Shown piece by piece: positions 25,939 through 37,743 of a DNA stretch of 64,000 bases. The position numbers and the translations under genes were made by a program. The stretch is from Phoronis australis (Eukaryota; Phoronida; Phoronidae): NCBI GenBank assembly GCA_002633005.1, contig NMRA01000045.1:737552-801551 (forward strand), given 5' to 3'. The notes under the pieces are model-generated. The model was not told the origin of the DNA. It was given only the letters and a program-made list of their open reading frames with translations, and did no database searches. Each line of letters opens with the position of its first letter. Positions within the stretch are counted from its first letter, which is position 1.

Positions 25939-26013
25939 GTGTGACCCAGAGGGACTCGAACCCACGACCTCCAGTAAAGAAAGCGGACACCTATCACACT
26001 GGGCCACGCTGCC
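25939..26013 (-). mobile_element. tRNA-derived SINE head or tRNA pseudogene
   Basis: Read on the minus strand, the segment starts GGCAGCGTGGCCCAGTGTGA (box-A-like). It contains GGTTCGAGTCC at 25952-25962, a perfect match to the RNA polymerase III box B consensus, and ends CTGGGTCACA. The anticodon stem is poorly paired and no terminal CCA or clean acceptor stem is seen. A tRNA-derived SINE is more likely than a working tRNA. Confidence 0.6.
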
Positions 26014-26287
26014 TTCTCTCCTTACGTCTGCAGAACGCACCTCAGTTTTTACCTTGCTTCTTATCTTTGTGTTCATTATTACAAGATAATGCTACCGAAC
26101 ACCTATTCAATAATATGTGGAACCCCTTTACCTGGTTGTTTTCCGTCAGTACCAACTTACATGGCAACGGAAAATGATCAAATGTGGCAAATAAAGGACC
26201 ATAACTGACGCGAATTGAAAAAGACATTGTTTTTCAGTTATTCGGGATTAAAATGCATCTCTTTAAACAGTTCGGTGTGATTCACAT

Positions 26288-26435
26288 AGACAGATCCAGG
26301 GGGTCGAGGGGGTCCGGATCCCCCTTTTCCTTGATTTTAGTGATGTGGCATTTTTAATTTGTGGACTTGGATCCCCCTTTTAAAAAATCTGTGATTCGAC
26401 CCCCACCGTTTTAAAAAATCCTGAACCTGCCCCTG
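26288..26435. mobile_element. Short MITE with CAGGGGC-type termini
   Basis: The right end read inward is CAGGGGCAGGTTCAGGATTT, and the left end is a degenerate CAGATCCAGGGGGTCGAGGG. Internal GGATCCCCCTTTT and TTTAAAAAATC stretches repeat. The termini resemble those of the 35187-35502 element, so this is a small non-autonomous DNA transposon of the same broad type. Confidence 0.5.
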
Positions 26436-29400
26436 ATCAAGCGACCTTGGTTAAATGTTGCCCAGATTTACTGGCCGAGTAGGTCATGCATGCTGTCGGG
26501 CGCGTGCTCTGTCTACAACTATTAGACGCAATGATCGACTCTCGAAGCACCTGTGATTAAAATGTTTTGTATACATGAGGGTCACTACCCTACCTAACAA
26601 GTTTCTTTACGTAATCGTTTTCAAATCTACGGGATGTTTTAGACAGATTATATCATAAACTCGATAAGCTGGGGCTAAATTTTCGCTCATTTTAACCTTA
26701 ATAACTCTTTAGGGTAGATTGACAAAACGAGTGAATAAGTTTATTATCATTTAATGCCGCATTCTCGTGACACTTGAACGTTTTTCATTCAGCGCGCTTG
26801 TCTGTGCATGTAGACCTTATCTGACACCCAGGGAATCGTTTGTGGAACGGGTTACCCTGCACAACCAGAAATGCGAGTTTTTTGTTGTTCGATTCGTTTT
26901 GTTTTAATCAGCGAGTAAACAGTCAAACGTAGCAATACATGAAATAGTTCATGTGAACATTTGTGTTACTTAACATTTATTTGGATTTGCCGCTCAGAAT
27001 TCTTTATAAAAAAGCAGGACACATTCTACCTAGTAGACAAAGACTGTTAACGAATCCACTAGTGTAACCAAGGAAAAATAAATGTCCTAGTAAAACTATT
27101 ACGTTTTTGTCATCTATTGTAGCGAACTTCTGTATTTGATGCCATGTCGGAATTGAGCTTCTGGCTGACTGGCGTCACCCTGCAGGTAAAAATGCTAATT
27201 ACGAGCGCAGGGAGATGCTTAAGAGGACGTAAGCTGAGGGGTAAACGCTTCATTGGCCACTAGAGACTTATAACACACCCATTAACATATTCGGCTGAGT
27301 GACACTCGAACCTACCTGTAACCATTTCATGCAACTAGGTCGGCTGATGGACCAAGTGCCGTACAAAATCTGATTTCATAACTCTAAAAATTTAAACAGA
27401 ACTTTTGGAGCAAACAAAACCCTTAGATATTCATTGTAGCCAAGTAAATGCCGCCAGTTCATTCAAAGAGGCTCAAACTAGAAGAAATGTGAAATTCTTA
27501 ATTAGGGAGTAATCTTAGTGCCAAAGGCCCTAACGCAAGCTTTGAAGGCACGAAGCGAATCTAAGAGGTCCGGGAAATGTCCCCAGATTTTTAAAATTAA
27601 GATGCTCTGGAATGAATTACCTTTCTGAGAGGTTCCTAGTTATATTTTGTCAGTATATTCGACAAACTATTCAAGGAGGGAATTTTTATCCTATGGACGG
27701 GAGGTCAGGAGGATTTTATAAATTCTCTCCAACGAAGAGCCGGAGAGTGGAGCCCGTACATTTACCACATGAGCCAACATCGACGTGTATCCCAGTATAC
27801 GCCAAGTGTTGCCGCCAGAGGTAGCTTGTTTTAGACTGCATCTTTAAAAGGTCAGATATACCAGAAAGTGCATTTAAATCCAACGTGTTCGTATTGCCTA
27901 AGTGGAGATTAAGAATAACATGCGACTTACACACGTTATCCTGTATATATCGTTTGTAACTGTCGTAAGAACTATCTGCAGTACATCCGTAAAATTCTCT
28001 CATTTGACATAGAAATAAACAAAAACATTACCGACAACTTAGAATTTGTTGTCATTCTAAACAGGTTGTTATTAATATTTGACATTTCATAGCACACTGT
28101 AAAATTTTGATGACGATACCGTTGATTTCATCGCTTAGTCTTCATCGATGAAAATTGATTACCAATAACGATGAAGTCAAAGTAAACAACATATTTGGAG
28201 AAGATCGCCAATAAACTGATGTACATGACATTCGTTTTCATTTCCATTTCTCAATGAATTAAATACTAAGGTCTACCTAATATATGTGCTTATTTAGACT
28301 CACGTGGTTATATTTCGACTACCTTTGCAAATGGGAATGTCTGAAACTGATATTTGTACGTGTGTCTTTTCTGAAATTCTTAAATTTTTAATTTTATAGA
28401 TAACCTTAATTAAATTTAATACACATCAGAGTGCACGACCTTGTAACTGATCAGTCAAGTTTCACTCACATGATATTTTTGAACTTGTTTCTCGACTTTT
28501 CTTATACACACATGCGCCTAATTCCGCTACAGCTTCACAGATATGTGCATGAGCCAAAATACTTGAATACGTACAGATTGTCATTGAGAGCTTGCATGGC
28601 TCAACTGCTAATTTTCTTTTTCGATATTTAAAGTAACGTAATTGGTGAGAACAATTGTCTTCCGAAATCACCCCCAACAGCACCCAAACACTCTGTCTCT
28701 CAGACAATGCGACTCGCGAAAATTGCCGATAGGGGATAAAATCACAAAAAAACAATGGATTCTATTTTTGATAGCACTTGTAAAAGCTAAGAACAAAAAT
28801 CCCAAAAATGCATTGTTTATCAGTAAAAACGATAATATCACGTCAATAATCGAGAGCATAAATTTTGGTAGTTTTAACAATTAGAAAATTGATCATAAAT
28901 TGATCTAAAATGGAGTCAAATGATTACTGGCCGTCAAATTGTCACCGGATTCTGCATTATTCTTTTGTTTTTATCATCAACGAAAACTGTACCGTAAACG
29001 TTCGTTACACGTAGAGTGGACGCACAGTTCAGAGGAGATATTGCAGTCTGGTAAAAATATTCGAATAATGCCTGGTATTTATGACTAATCACTCGTTTTC
29101 TCTTTCACTACCTGAAAGTTCTATTTTTAAACGTCAACTGCTTCCATTTTTGTCAAGAATAAATAAGCACGAACGCATGTTGGCTAAATACGCATAACTA
29201 GGTCTGAAGACTGGACAAGTAGTCTTGTGATCACAACTAAACCGTAACGAGATGAATGTATGCAGTTATTGTAATAAATAGTGAGACAATCGATATGAGG
29301 TCTCGTGGTATTTCGCCATTATGTGCGTTGAGATTAACCTCAATAATGAAAAGAAGTTTGGTGTTTTGAAGAATGCTCGATGTTAGGAAAACAAACATTA

Positions 29401-30094
29401 GGCAAATATTATGGTCTAAATTCTCATCTTTTATTGTTGGCATATATTGAAAATACACAGTAAGATGATTCAATCGTTGTTCACAATCGATCACAGGAAT
29501 CTCTCAAGAATGCAGCGTACAAAATTATCAAAACAATTCTCTTGTAAAAATAAGTATAAAACTGTACAATCTATTTACACTAACTGAATGTTATGAGTTT
29601 GTACAACTACTGCCGCTGTGAAACGGCGGAATGCATATGAAAATATGAATTTGTATTTACAATCATCATATGAGGGATTTGGAAGAAATGTTTGGCAAAA
29701 ATCACAACCTTCATGCATAAATCTAACAAATACAATATAAAATACGTATTATCAAACGATGACAGTATATAAACTCCTAAAAACGTGTAAAAACAAGATT
29801 TTCTACATCGCGTAAACACGACAGTAAATACTAAGAAATATGTCAGCATATTAAGACCCGCCCCTGCTTTGTGATGTCGCCATGACTACGTGGGAGTGAT
29901 GATGTCATAAGGGTTAAATATTTGGAACTCAGGACGAGGCGCGTGGTTCAATGATATTCGTAAGAGTGTTTGATCCCCTTTGAGTAGAATATAGCTCTCG
30001 CAAGTACTACCAAATCAAATATTAATTTAAGACTGAACCAATGCTCAAGTTTGACATTTTGTTGACACATCAAACAAAGGGCACGCGTTCCTCT
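26436..30094. other. Gene-poor interval
   Basis: I see no gene or recognisable mobile element in this stretch. Open frames are short and AT-driven. A few AATAAA or ATTAAA hexamers on the minus strand could serve the unidentified gene ending at 30095, but none stands out. Confidence 0.5.
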
Positions 30095-30652
30095 TCAGTA
30101 TTTTTTCTTTGTCTTTGGTTGCAGACGAAAGGCTTCGACTCGTTGCATGTAGGCGTCTTGAAAAACTTCTTTTAAAGCGACCTCTTCTGTAGCAACATCA
30201 GCAGGATAAGAAGACAAGATTCTCGTTTCCCTTGGCCTAAAATCATGTAAAGAGATTTCGTCAGAATAAACAGTTTTCAAAAGAATGTTATGTTAGAGGC
30301 CCTGTGCATCAACATCATAAACTTTCCCTTTTGTAGTCTTAATCTAACATAAATTTTCAAGCCTCTAAATAAAATCAACTACTAATTGAATAAATCTAGG
30401 GAGAATTACATAAACTTTCCCCATTTCGATAGCAAGAGTTAAGCCCTCAAAATAGACTCAGTCAGCTGTTCTTTTGTAAAGTGATCCCAGGCATTCTAAA
30501 CAACTTTCTCCTTTGTTCGCAACTCAGATAGTGTAAAGAAAGGAAAACACACAGGTATTGGAGAAGCGATATTTTTGTTACTCCGGGGACTTTGACGCCT
30601 TGTGGTCGTGTTTCATTTGCCTCCCGCAAGTTTATTTTAGTAGGGCGAGCGA
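30095..30652 (-). CDS. Unidentified gene, last two exons (partial)
   Basis: Two minus-strand exons look coding and join in phase. Exon 30553-30652 follows a tcag acceptor. It encodes ARPTKINLREANETRPQGVK followed by VPGVTKISLLQY and ends two bases into a codon before gtgtgt. Exon 30095-30236 follows a ttttag acceptor, supplies the third base, and encodes PRETRILSSYPADVATEEVA and a basic end QPKTKKKY before TGA. The combined segment is about 80 residues, charged, with no membrane segment. I do not recognise the family. Small conserved eukaryotic proteins such as ciliary or mitochondrial ones have this character, but that is a guess. Upstream exons were not found in the next 1.5 kb. Confidence 0.45.
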
Positions 30653-32260
30653 CTGACAATAGCAACTTAACCGATCATACCTACGGCAGTATAAAGGGTC
30701 TTGTGCAAACCCAGTCGCAGAACGGGTAAACAGAAGATATTTTGGAGTGCATATAACTCTTTCAAGGAAATCTTTATAACGCTTTGCAAACCCTGTTTCA
30801 AGACATAGGTAACTATGTTTATTGTTAGCTAAGGCCCCGAACGTTTGCTCAAAACTTTAATGTTTCATAATAAAGACTTAATTTACTCGAAAGTAGTGCT
30901 TTCAACACTGTAAACAAACGATGCTCAACGATTCTTATGACTCATTTGTGTAATCCATTAAGATAATATCTAGCTGCAGAAGAGCTAGATTCAGTAATAA
31001 CTTGAGAAACTTCTATTCTATTGGGAGACGTTTTCGTCTTCAATTATTTTACTGCAGAATACGGGCTTTTCGTGCAGGTAAAACGGTCGTATAACGAGGT
31101 CATTTGTCTACGGAATAACGATAAAAACACACAGACGCGTACCGAGGAAATAAAAACCAAGATAATTAAAACAGCTTTGGTTGCTATGAATGAAGCCAAC
31201 GTCTGTCTTATTTATGTTGTTGATAAATCCTGAAAATTAGAAAAACGCACGTGCGCTCAATGGTGACTAAGGTTTGGATAATTAAGAGCGTCAAATAAAA
31301 AAGATTTATCATCTATCACCATTGTCAATTTTGAAGGATATGCGCTTCGTCGGTTTGTATCACGTAGATATTTGCTATTATAGTTTTCTTATACAAAACC
31401 ATACAAAGCATTATCAGTGAACCTAGTACTGGATTTACAAAAGAATTTACAACACGCTCGAAATGAAGTCGCAAATACATTTACCGACGTATTCCCTTTT
31501 TCTAAGCAAAGTGACTGAACATTGCGGCAACAACAAAGTTATCGAGGCGGTTGTGGCAGCTTATAACTTTATTTGGCAGCTAAACTATACCACTCGAATA
31601 TCATCCATAAATTTTTGATGAGGCACTTGGTGACGCTATAAAACCCTAGCACGTGCTTACACGAGTGCTGGCTGATTATCGCCATTAGAGACATTTGGAA
31701 CAGCAATGGAGCTCACAATAAACAAATACAACTGTCTAGTAGCTGGTATGAATTTTTCATAAGCTTTCTAAATATCTGTCCCAAGGGTCTAAACTGGTAA
31801 CGTTTTTGTTTGTTGTCAGCAGTCGTTCAGCTTATCCCGTGTCAAATAGTTCAGGACACTACAGTTGTCATTCACGTGCGCCATATGTTATGGATTATAC
31901 TTGATTCCTTTTGAACAGGTATGCTAACCCGAGAAGAATACACCTAAATAGGTAATGATTCAAGCCATAGAAGAAAAGGGTAATGGTCTGATTGCCGCTA
32001 CGTTATAGCTATTCAACACGAGGATTAAGAATTAAATATTCCAACGCGATTTGACTGATTGGCCACGATACATGAGAAAAGTGGATGATCTCAAATTTAC
32101 TATTGAACAAAAGTCAATATGAGTTATCGTTTATAGCGACGAGCAACATATCAAGGATGCGCACCAAATGCCCCATTTCCGAGAACCAACAATGAAAATG
32201 TGTGAGTGCTTGAATGGGTTCGTATCTCTCATGATAACAATAGAACTACAATTCGTCAGT
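30653..32260. other. Non-coding interval between the unidentified exons and ascl
   Basis: No confident exon is visible on either strand. The interval lies 3' of ascl and may contain the second, non-coding ascl exon implied by the splice donor at 32271, but no acceptor stands out. Confidence 0.4.
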
Positions 32261-32265
32261 CAGAT

Positions 32266-32272
32266 ACTCACC
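32266..32272 (-). promoter_or_regulatory. Splice donor just after the ascl stop codon (3'UTR intron)
   Basis: On the minus strand, TAA (32278-32276) is followed by AACG and then gtgagtat, a near-perfect 5' splice site. This predicts an intron in the 3'UTR and a downstream non-coding exon. Vertebrate Ascl1 genes also keep their coding sequence in the first of two exons. Confidence 0.6.
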
Positions 32273-32275
32273 GTT

Positions 32276-32902
32276 TTAACTAAACCATGAGTTAAAGTCT
32301 AGAAGATCTTCATCACCAGGGCTCAGTGGAGGTAAACTATCGCCACAGCTGCTGTAGCTTGCCGAACTAGATAAGGAATCACAAGGCGACAGAGGTGAGG
32401 GAGGGATGTTGTTGGCGAACACGGCGTTGACTGCATCCTGGTCCTCTAAGATTTGTTGGAGGTGTTTGATATATTCTGTAGCCAGTCTTAAGGTTTCAAC
32501 TTTGCTTATTTTTTGGTTTTTGGAGTCTTGTGCTGGAATATGTCGTCTTAAAGCATCAAAACCATTGTTAACTAGTTTCACACGGTTCCTTTCACGCTCG
32601 TTTCTCCTTGACACTGAAGCAGGTTTTGTCTGTGGAAGTCCAAATTTTCCAAAATCTATTCTACGTTTACATCTCAGCAAACTCTTTGGAGACACGGTGG
32701 AAGTATGGTTGTCATTCTTCTCGGGTACGCTGCTCGGTGAATGAGATGGGAGTTCTGTCTTTGGTAAGATTTTTGTCGGCGTTTTAGTCGGAGTTGTCTG
32801 TGTAGCGCACGGTGCCAAGGCGAGAATTTGGGTTGTTACTCCGTTTGCGCTTTGCACCGTCAAAGGCACGACCTGCAGCGTAACGCCTATGTTGGTGTCC
32901 AT
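32276..32902 (-). CDS. ascl: Achaete-scute family bHLH transcription factor (ascl1-like)
   Basis: This is a single-exon frame of 208 residues. Proneural Ascl proteins heterodimerise with E proteins, bind E-boxes and drive neuronal commitment. Residues about 97-152 form the bHLH: basic region [17 protein letters not shown], a first helix and loop with [14 protein letters not shown], then [30 protein letters not shown] with KxSKVETLR is specific to the achaete-scute group. The C-terminus [12 protein letters not shown] matches the conserved acidic-aromatic Ascl tail. The N-terminal 90 residues are Thr/Pro/Lys-rich and lack the polyalanine and polyglutamine of mammalian ASCL1. An in-frame TAA twelve bases upstream and an A at -3 with G at +4 support this ATG. 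The ASCL1/2 subgroup is likely; exact orthology needs a tree. Confidence 0.96.
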   Translation of the reverse strand: MDTNIGVTLQVVPLTVQSANGVTTQILALAPCATQTTPTKTPTKILPKTELPSHSPSSVPEKNDNHTSTVSPKSLLRCKRRIDFGKFGLPQTKPASVSRRNERERNRVKLVNNGFDALRRHIPAQDSKNQKISKVETLRLATEYIKHLQQILEDQDAVNAVFANNIPPSPLSPCDSLSSSASYSSCGDSLPPLSPGDEDLLDFNSWFS

Positions 32903-32990
32903 CTTTGTAGTTTAACTTAACGTGCTGCTCGTGCCAGTCGTGTGGTAGGATTCAAATACATGTATTTGTTCTCGCCCCTGATAAAGTGCG

Positions 32991-32999
32991 TTTTATATG
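32991..32999 (-). promoter_or_regulatory. TATA box of ascl promoter
   Basis: Minus-strand CATATAAAA lies about 90 bp upstream of the ascl ATG. It predicts a start near 32,960-32,970 and a 5'UTR of about 60 bases. Farther upstream lie a CACATG E-box-like site (about 33,024) and a GGAGGCGTGGC GC-box-like site (about 33,043-33,053), with a CACGTG near 33,098. Confidence 0.5.
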
Positions 33000-33109
33000 C
33001 TGGCTTGGCGATCGCGAGCCGCATTAGTCATGTGACTATTAAGCCACGCCTCCTGATAGCATAAGTGGTCCGTTATCTGTCAGTCGTACGCCGTCCACGT
33101 GCCAGAAGT

Positions 33110-34630
33110 GAGTAAACTATGGTGTAATTTTGTGGTTGCTAGGTCAAGCAAACACTTTATGTAAAAAAGGGTGTGCGATTCGTCTGTCATTAAAATCCAT
33201 ATGCTGGGTTTGAAAATTATCTATAATCGGGCACAACCTCTGATTTATAACGCTTCGCTGCGGATTGAATTCGTCTGCATTGACCATGCATTCAATCGAC
33301 ATAATAAAATCCGCGACATGTTAATACCGTAATCTCTGTACACTGCAACCTCTTTCAGAATATCACGACAAATATTTTTGAATTTCAATGGCAAATTGGA
33401 GTAATTACCCTGTTTCATTATCCTTATAAGTACTATTTTGCAGAAAGATTTTGCTCTATTCAAAGTCATCGACGTGGAATTAGAAAATTCCTCCCGTGGA
33501 AAAATATATTTTCCGATTGCCTGTGCTATATTGATAAGGAGACCGGCATTACCTTCTGTATAATCATGGAATTATTTTGCTCGGCTGAGCACAATGGAAT
33601 GACTGCGAGAAGCGATATGATTGTCTAAATTCGTGCAAAAATCAACGTTTAGAGGACTTACAAAGTCGACACCACGCAACTACTTACGTGACCCTAAATC
33701 TTTTACTTCTAAGTAAAGACTGCAAAATACACGCAGGGATCAAGCTTTTCACTAAAGGTTTATGTCGACAAAAAGGATTAGTGCCCGAAATAATAATTTC
33801 ACGTATCCTTTGGCATGTGGTTTTTGCATAACGAATTTCACCATTGTTTACATGGTTTTCCTTTAATCACGAAATTCCTGGTTACATTTGAAGTCTCGAT
33901 TTTAATTGATGCCACGCCAAAATTAAATGGACATTTGTCAGATTAATGGCAGAAAACGTAAATTGTTGGCCTGGGGTACTCTTTTCAGAGTTATTAGCTT
34001 TGGCCGGAGATATTATTTTGTAATTTTATTACATATTGCCAAGAGCGCATTTGACGTTAAAATGTGATCTAGCACTGTAGATTATATAGATCTGCAATTA
34101 CATGAGTCGCCAAAAGGTTTGCTCTTTTGCCCTAATACTGCTGACCCTATTGGAACTAATTAGCGCGGTTTGTTTACCAAGTGTTTTTTAAACCCAGAAT
34201 TTGGAACGACACGGAATAACGGAGGAGGACGGCCAAAGAGATAATGTTCAAAATTAGAAGTCATTGATTGGGAAGTATCCGCATGACACTCTGAATCTGT
34301 GACAAACAAAGCACCATTGTAAAAATTGTAATTATTATTTCACACCGGTTTTATTTATTTGACCCTTTTTACGACACTTGAGCTTCCGGACAGGTGTCGG
34401 TTGAATAGATACGAGATTTTCTTTTTAACTTTTTGAAGCGCAACAATCAAGCCTTTTATAATCCATCTTAATGCAGCCGAGATACCTATTGAACTTTACT
34501 GTCTGCCATCCGTAAGCCCAGTGTGGACCAATGTGAAAAATCAATAGGGATATCTACAGGCAAATATCAAAGTTCAGATGAGAAATTCCGTTTCTGTTTG
34601 TCTGATCAAAACATGTAACCCGTCTAAGAG
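33110..34630. other. Non-coding interval upstream of ascl
   Basis: This is AT-rich sequence with no recognisable gene or repeat. Its position 5' of a developmental regulator makes it a natural place for enhancers, but no specific site cluster can be claimed from reading alone. Confidence 0.5.
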
Positions 34631-34639
34631 TAGTTACCA

Positions 34640-35186
34640 TGTCCGCTGCTTAAGTCCATGTTTCACAAAGATGCCGGATTAACACCAAACACACCTGGCA
34701 TGATATGGCGTGCGAGTCGCGTAGCCGCCATGATCCTTCGCGGCTATCTCTTTTGGTCCTGGAACGTTCGCCAAGGTCCTTAGAGCTCCGGGAGGCCAAC
34801 ACGACAGTTTTTGGGAAGTTCAGAATTGCCGTGCTCGTCCGTGACGGTCCGGGCAGATGGAGACATCTGGGGTGGCCGACGTGTAGTGTGCCGATGGCAG
34901 CCGTAGCTCTTTCTTGATTGCCCATGTGAGTCCTTGACAGTCAGGGAAAATTTTAGATCCCCGGACAATTGAGGTTCATGACGGTATCGACACAGTTGTG
35001 CTCCGGACCCTACACGGTGGTTACACGAAACACCCCGGTACTGTTAGGTTTTCAGGTTTACGATCACGAATCAACTCGGAGCTACTACAGACAAAGACGG
35101 TGGGAACACGACGAATACATGGATTTTCGTGGAAGTTTACCCGGTTCGTCCGTGTAGCTTCCGTGTTGCCATCGGCATGACAGTCG
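34640..35186. other. GC-rich coding-like block of unknown origin
   Basis: About 550 bp stands out as markedly GC-richer than its surroundings and ends exactly where the CAGGGGCGG MITE begins. On the minus strand a frame with GDLKFSLTVKDSHG runs on to DEHGNSELP. This resembles beta-sandwich repeats of extracellular proteins, but neighbouring frames hold the continuation and stops interrupt each. It could be a decayed gene fragment captured by a transposon. I do not assign a function. Confidence 0.3.
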
Positions 35187-35502
35187 CAGGGGCGGATCCA
35201 GGATTTTGAGTTGGGGGGGGGGGNACCAGAATTACATTACGCCACATGCGTGCACCCAGCCTAAAATGGAGGGATACAGGGGTCTCGAATTTTTGGGTTT
35301 GTGGACCTTATTACTAAAAAGAAAAAAAGTAAACGGGTTTGTTCAAGGCCTATGCATTGTGCATTCGTCCCCCGACCACCCCCTCCCCCCTGGGTGCGTG
35401 CATTTGCTAGTCAGCTATTCGCACCCCGAACAGCCAAATGGTATCTGGGAGAATTGTAGCGGGGTTGCATGGCCCCCTTGCCCCCCTCTAAATCCGCCAC
35501 TG
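35187..35502. mobile_element. MITE with CAGGGGCGGATCC / CAGTGGCGGATTT inverted ends
   Basis: The left end reads CAGGGGCGGATCCAGGATTT. The right end read inward is CAGTGGCGGATTTAGAGGGG. The 316-bp interior has G-runs (with a single ambiguous base at 35224), C-runs and no open gene. Such ends are typical of non-autonomous cut-and-paste DNA transposons. An exact target duplication is not clear. Confidence 0.65.
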
Positions 35503-35514
35503 GGTCGCTGGACG

Positions 35515-35605
35515 ACGGGAGGGGGGTTAGGAGGGAGGGGGGACGGACAGACTGAGGGACAAACGGGCGGACGGACGGACGGAGAGAGGGAGGGACGGTT
35601 AAAGC
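35515..35605. repeat. Purine-rich low-complexity tract (GGAC/GGAG)
   Basis: G/A-dominated sequence with a GGACGGACGGACGGA tetranucleotide run follows the MITE. Open frames through this region are artefacts of composition. Confidence 0.8.
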
Positions 35606-35659
35606 AGTACATTTTGGACAGGTATTTCCCAATTGTGTCCAGCTGACCTTAAGTATTTA

Positions 35660-37730
35660 TTTAAACTACTTTTTGGGGGAATTTCAGCGCTACAAATCTT
35701 CCTCAAACACGTACTCTTTAACATTGCCCTTTTCTCATCAGCCGCAATACAGTTCTTATCAACTCAGTTCTTCTCTCGTTGACGGCATTTCGTTTCTCAT
35801 GAACGACACTCTTTTCTCCCGGACTTCTAGAATTTCAGGTTGACTTGCTCCATGGCTTTAGGGCGCTTTATTCATGAAGTTATCGAGATCGATGCATCGT
35901 AAAGTTTTGAAAGGCACGAATGTGTACAAATGTATTTGAAAATACTACAACGAATCCTTTTAAAAATACTGAAGTGAGTTGGAGGTAAGTATTAGGTTTC
36001 TCCGATGTGCGAGATTCCTCTGGAGTTCAGAAGATTGTGGAAGAGGTCGCCTAGTATATAGGTGAAAACAAGACCACGAAACAAGTCCACCTCTTAACAT
36101 GAATTTGAAGTAGATGAACATAATTATATTTTTTGTAAACGAATCTTTGTCCCTAGTAGCATAATAAGGAGCCATCTGAAAGCAGCGTGTGTACTGTACA
36201 ATGTATTCTTTAAGCGGAGGGACTGTCAGTCAATGAATGATTATTGTCATGCTGCCGAACGGGGGAAAAGAACTATGTTGACACACAAAGACCCAAATTA
36301 GTAAGAACTGGGTTGTGGTGGAGGAGAAAAGAACTCTATAACTTAAGAAAAGAATTGCGGCGTTGCTGTTACTGAGAGCCCCTATGAGAACCCTGTGAGA
36401 TGAAGGTTGGCAGCCCCGCACTTGATCACAATCTGTTCAAGTGTTAGTAAACATGTAGGTCTATTTTCCACTGTACAGCTTAGATCCGTCTTCGACATCA
36501 ACGCATCCTAAATTGAACAAACCACCCACATTTGTGATCAAACAATCGTCTGTACTAAAGGAGTATTTTATGGTCCTCTGACGGTAAAAATAAACCGTTG
36601 TTTAATCACCTGTAAAAAATGTCTTTTCACCTGTTCAGATTATTAGCACAGGTATGTACACATATGAGCTACCTTATGATGTTATCGCCGGGAGTGGCCT
36701 TCGAAAATACCGTGTGTGCATAAGAGGACGAATACTTTTGAATAAGTTATTGGCCTGATTTTTGTGATATCCCGAGTCTCGTTCAATTCTAGTGCGCACC
36801 AGAGGATTTTAAAAAATGACTTGCAAACGACTCATTATTTCTTTAATTGCAGTGAATGTAATCTATCGAGACAACGGTAATAAATGACATTTTCTCACAG
36901 AATAACCCACTCGATGTTGCAAAGAAGCCGACTCATCAAAAATGGATATTTGAGATGTGTATTCGATACACCTCGGGTATTTCCGTTGTCTCATATTTCC
37001 ACTAGGAGGTGAATGGTTTCTCCAGAGGTACAGAACAGTTCTCATAGGTGTTTGCCTATCAGAACACACGTCAATGGATTCTTCATCCTTTCTTCACTCT
37101 GTCAAAAACTGCGTGCAAAGAAAGAAAAGTTTTGAGTCATTTCACATCAAAAGCCTTATAGATGAGCACCGAAACTTTATTCTCTCTTGTATTTTTGACC
37201 CTTTCACTCCCACTGAAAAATAGGGACAAACAATGCAAAATCTGCACTTTTCAACCCAAAACCACCACTTTCCTGCCGATATTCGAATAAAGCCAACATT
37301 AAATTCCGGATGCAAATTTCCAACCGATTCCAAAAAATGTGGTCCAAAAGTACTGTCAACCAGCTAGTCTTTTTTTGTAAAACTGGCTTGTTTGAGGGTT
37401 ACCTGAAATCGCCACCAATTTCTCAGTTGCTACCCAGCAATGCATAATTCCAACAGGAGGCCAGAGTGCAGCTACAGCTGAGCACGTGATCTTTTTCATT
37501 CTCAGCATGTTCACAAATACAAACAAATCACATTCACTTGGTCTACATACAACACCTAACCAAAAAATGCCTCCAAGCCTGGGCTACCTCTATATTTTAA
37601 TATTTTGGGATTGCAAATTGGCCGCGGCCGCAGTCCAACTGTTCAGGTGATTCTCGACACGTGATGTGTTTGAGCGCGAAAAGCTAATTCGAATTGCTCG
37701 TCAAATTTTCATTTTGATCAATATCTCGAC
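35660..37730. other. Non-coding interval
   Basis: Nothing recognisable was found here. The sequence is ordinary AT-rich intergenic DNA up to the retrotransposon relic at 37,744. Confidence 0.5.
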
Positions 37731-37743
37731 TAACTCATCTTAC

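Noticed and set aside
25939-26013. Functional tRNA gene
   Set aside because: Box B is perfect but the anticodon and acceptor stems do not pair well, and a related 5' fragment lies nearby, so a SINE is favoured.
32406-32744. 112-codon plus-strand open frame
   Set aside because: Antisense shadow of the ascl coding sequence.
35206-35646. 146-codon open frame with Gly/Arg-rich end
   Set aside because: It runs through a MITE, an ambiguous base and a purine tract; openness is due to composition.
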